This document shows, one piece after another, positions 63,269 to 64,000 of a stretch of 64,000 nt of DNA. The translations under genes were made by a program, and so were the position numbers. The notes beneath the pieces were generated by a model that had not been told where the DNA came from, ran no database searches, and was given only the letters and a program-made list of their open reading frames with translations. The stretch lies in the NCBI GenBank assembly GCA_019739215.1, contig JAHHDR010000034.1:62001-126000 (forward strand), in the 5' to 3' direction. The stretch is from Rhizobium sp. Its GTDB lineage: Bacteria; Pseudomonadota; Alphaproteobacteria; Rhizobiales; Rhizobiaceae. How positions within the stretch are numbered: position 1 is the stretch's first letter; each line of letters opens with the position of its first letter.

Positions 63269-64000
63269 TCAGGTCCGGCCTGGCAGAACCCGATCGGGCG
63301 GCCGGTGGCCGTCATAATAGGTCCGGATGTTGATGATCACCTTCTCGCCCATGTCGATGCGGCTCTCGATCGTCGCCGAGGACATGTGCGGCAGGAGCAC
63401 GACCTTGTTCTCGTTGGCGAGCTTGAGCAGCTTCGATCCGACCACCGGCTCATTCTCGAAGACGTCGAGGCCGGCGCCGGCAATCGTGCCCTCGCGGATG
63501 CATTTGATCAGCGCCGTCTCGTCGATCACGCCGCCGCGGGCGGTGTTGACGATATAGCTGGTGGGTTGCATCAGGGCGAGGCGCCGTGCCGACATCAGGT
63601 GGTAGGTCGCGGGCGTCGACGGGCAGTTGATCGAGACGATATCGACGCGGGCGAGCATCTGGTCGAGGCTGTCCCAGTAGGTCGCCTCGAGCGCTTCCTC
63701 GGTGGCCGCGCTGACCCTGTGGCGGTTGTGATAGTGGACCTGGAGGCCGAACGCCTTGGCGCGGCGGGCGACGGCGGTGCCGATGCGGCCCATGCCGACG
63801 ATACCGAGGCGCTTGCCCCAGATGCGGTGGCCGAGCATCCAGGTCGGCGACCAGCCCGCCCAGTCGCCCTTGGAGTCGGTGAGGATCCGTGCGCCCTCGG
63901 CCAGCCGGCGCGGCACGGCGAGGATCAGCGCCATGACCATGTCCGCCGTGTCCTCGGTCAGCACGCCCGGCGTATTGGTGACAGTGATGCCCTTTTTTGC
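63269..64000 (-). CDS. D-2-hydroxyacid dehydrogenase, C-terminal part (cut by window edge)
   Basis: The visible 243 residues run from KGITVTNTPGVLTEDTADMV to the stop and contain the Rossmann motif GIVGMGRIGTAVARRAKAFG. INCPSTPATYHLM, VNTARGGVIDETAL, the catalytic Glu in FENEPVVG and His in LLPHMSSAT follow. It matches glyoxylate/phosphoglycerate-dehydrogenase-like enzymes. The sequence is open to base 64000; a GTG at 63964 is internal, not the start. The N-terminus lies outside the window. Confidence 0.92.
   Translation of the reverse strand, partial: AKKGITVTNTPGVLTEDTADMVMALILAVPRRLAEGARILTDSKGDWAGWSPTWMLGHRIWGKRLGIVGMGRIGTAVARRAKAFGLQVHYHNRHRVSAATEEALEATYWDSLDQMLARVDIVSINCPSTPATYHLMSARRLALMQPTSYIVNTARGGVIDETALIKCIREGTIAGAGLDVFENEPVVGSKLLKLANENKVVLLPHMSSATIESRIDMGEKVIINIRTYYDGHRPPDRVLPGRT

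Overview
The window reads as chromosomal DNA of a high-GC alphaproteobacterium, most likely Rhizobiales/Rhizobiaceae. The pointers are two DUF1127 small proteins, a GTTC-N7-GTTC (alphaproteobacterial LexA-type) site, mosaic palindromic intergenic repeats resembling RIME elements, the accA / xerD / aroK-aroB neighbourhood, and a complete yejABEF operon. I saw no rRNA, tRNA, CRISPR array, transposase or phage structural gene.

Layout. 1-9.5 kb: cut ACT-domain gene, CocE/NonD hydrolase between two repeat copies, a frameshifted LysR gene, two DUF1127 genes, TetR regulator, HIBADH-type dehydrogenase, MarR regulator divergent from a tandem DUF1428 protein, then pgi. 9.8-14.8 kb: RTX protein, fadD-type ligase, lactonase, GhrA-type reductase. 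14.8-20.6 kb: yejA-yejB-yejE-yejF peptide importer. 20.8-26.6 kb: MepA endopeptidase, guaB with a coupled membrane protein, MAPEG protein, patatin and 3-hydroxybutyrate dehydrogenase. 26.7-29.5 kb: three enzymes of aromatic-degradation folds, each with a predicted export (twin-arginine-like) signal. 29.5-36.2 kb: TusA-like protein, L,D-transpeptidase lipoprotein, accA, xerD, aroK-aroB and a CBS/CorC protein without a membrane domain. 36.3-46.7 kb: mmsA, ABM monooxygenase, LysR, MgtC-like protein, ene-reductase with MarR, glutathione peroxidase, a small Cys protein, tam, an SOS-type site between two divergent genes, desaturase and two hypothetical genes. 51.3-64 kb: polA, chemoreceptor, CHASE2 cyclase, DHFR-like protein, Crp/Fnr regulator, moeB, TadG-like vWA protein, and a cut 2-hydroxyacid dehydrogenase.

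The standout is at 47.2-51.3 kb. Two tightly coupled genes of clearly lower GC sit between host genes and polA. The first (1065 aa) reads as a bacterial SAMD9-like STAND protein: possible SIR2-like N-terminus, P-loop with no Walker A lysine, helical/TPR-like region, C-terminal OB-like segment. The second (238 aa) carries the glutamate and DxD motifs of a TOPRIM nuclease domain. The pair is flanked by a diverged inverted repeat of about 38 bp whose right copy is the polA leader. I propose a candidate two-gene anti-phage or other genome-defence module. I do not recognise it as a named system, and its function is inference only.
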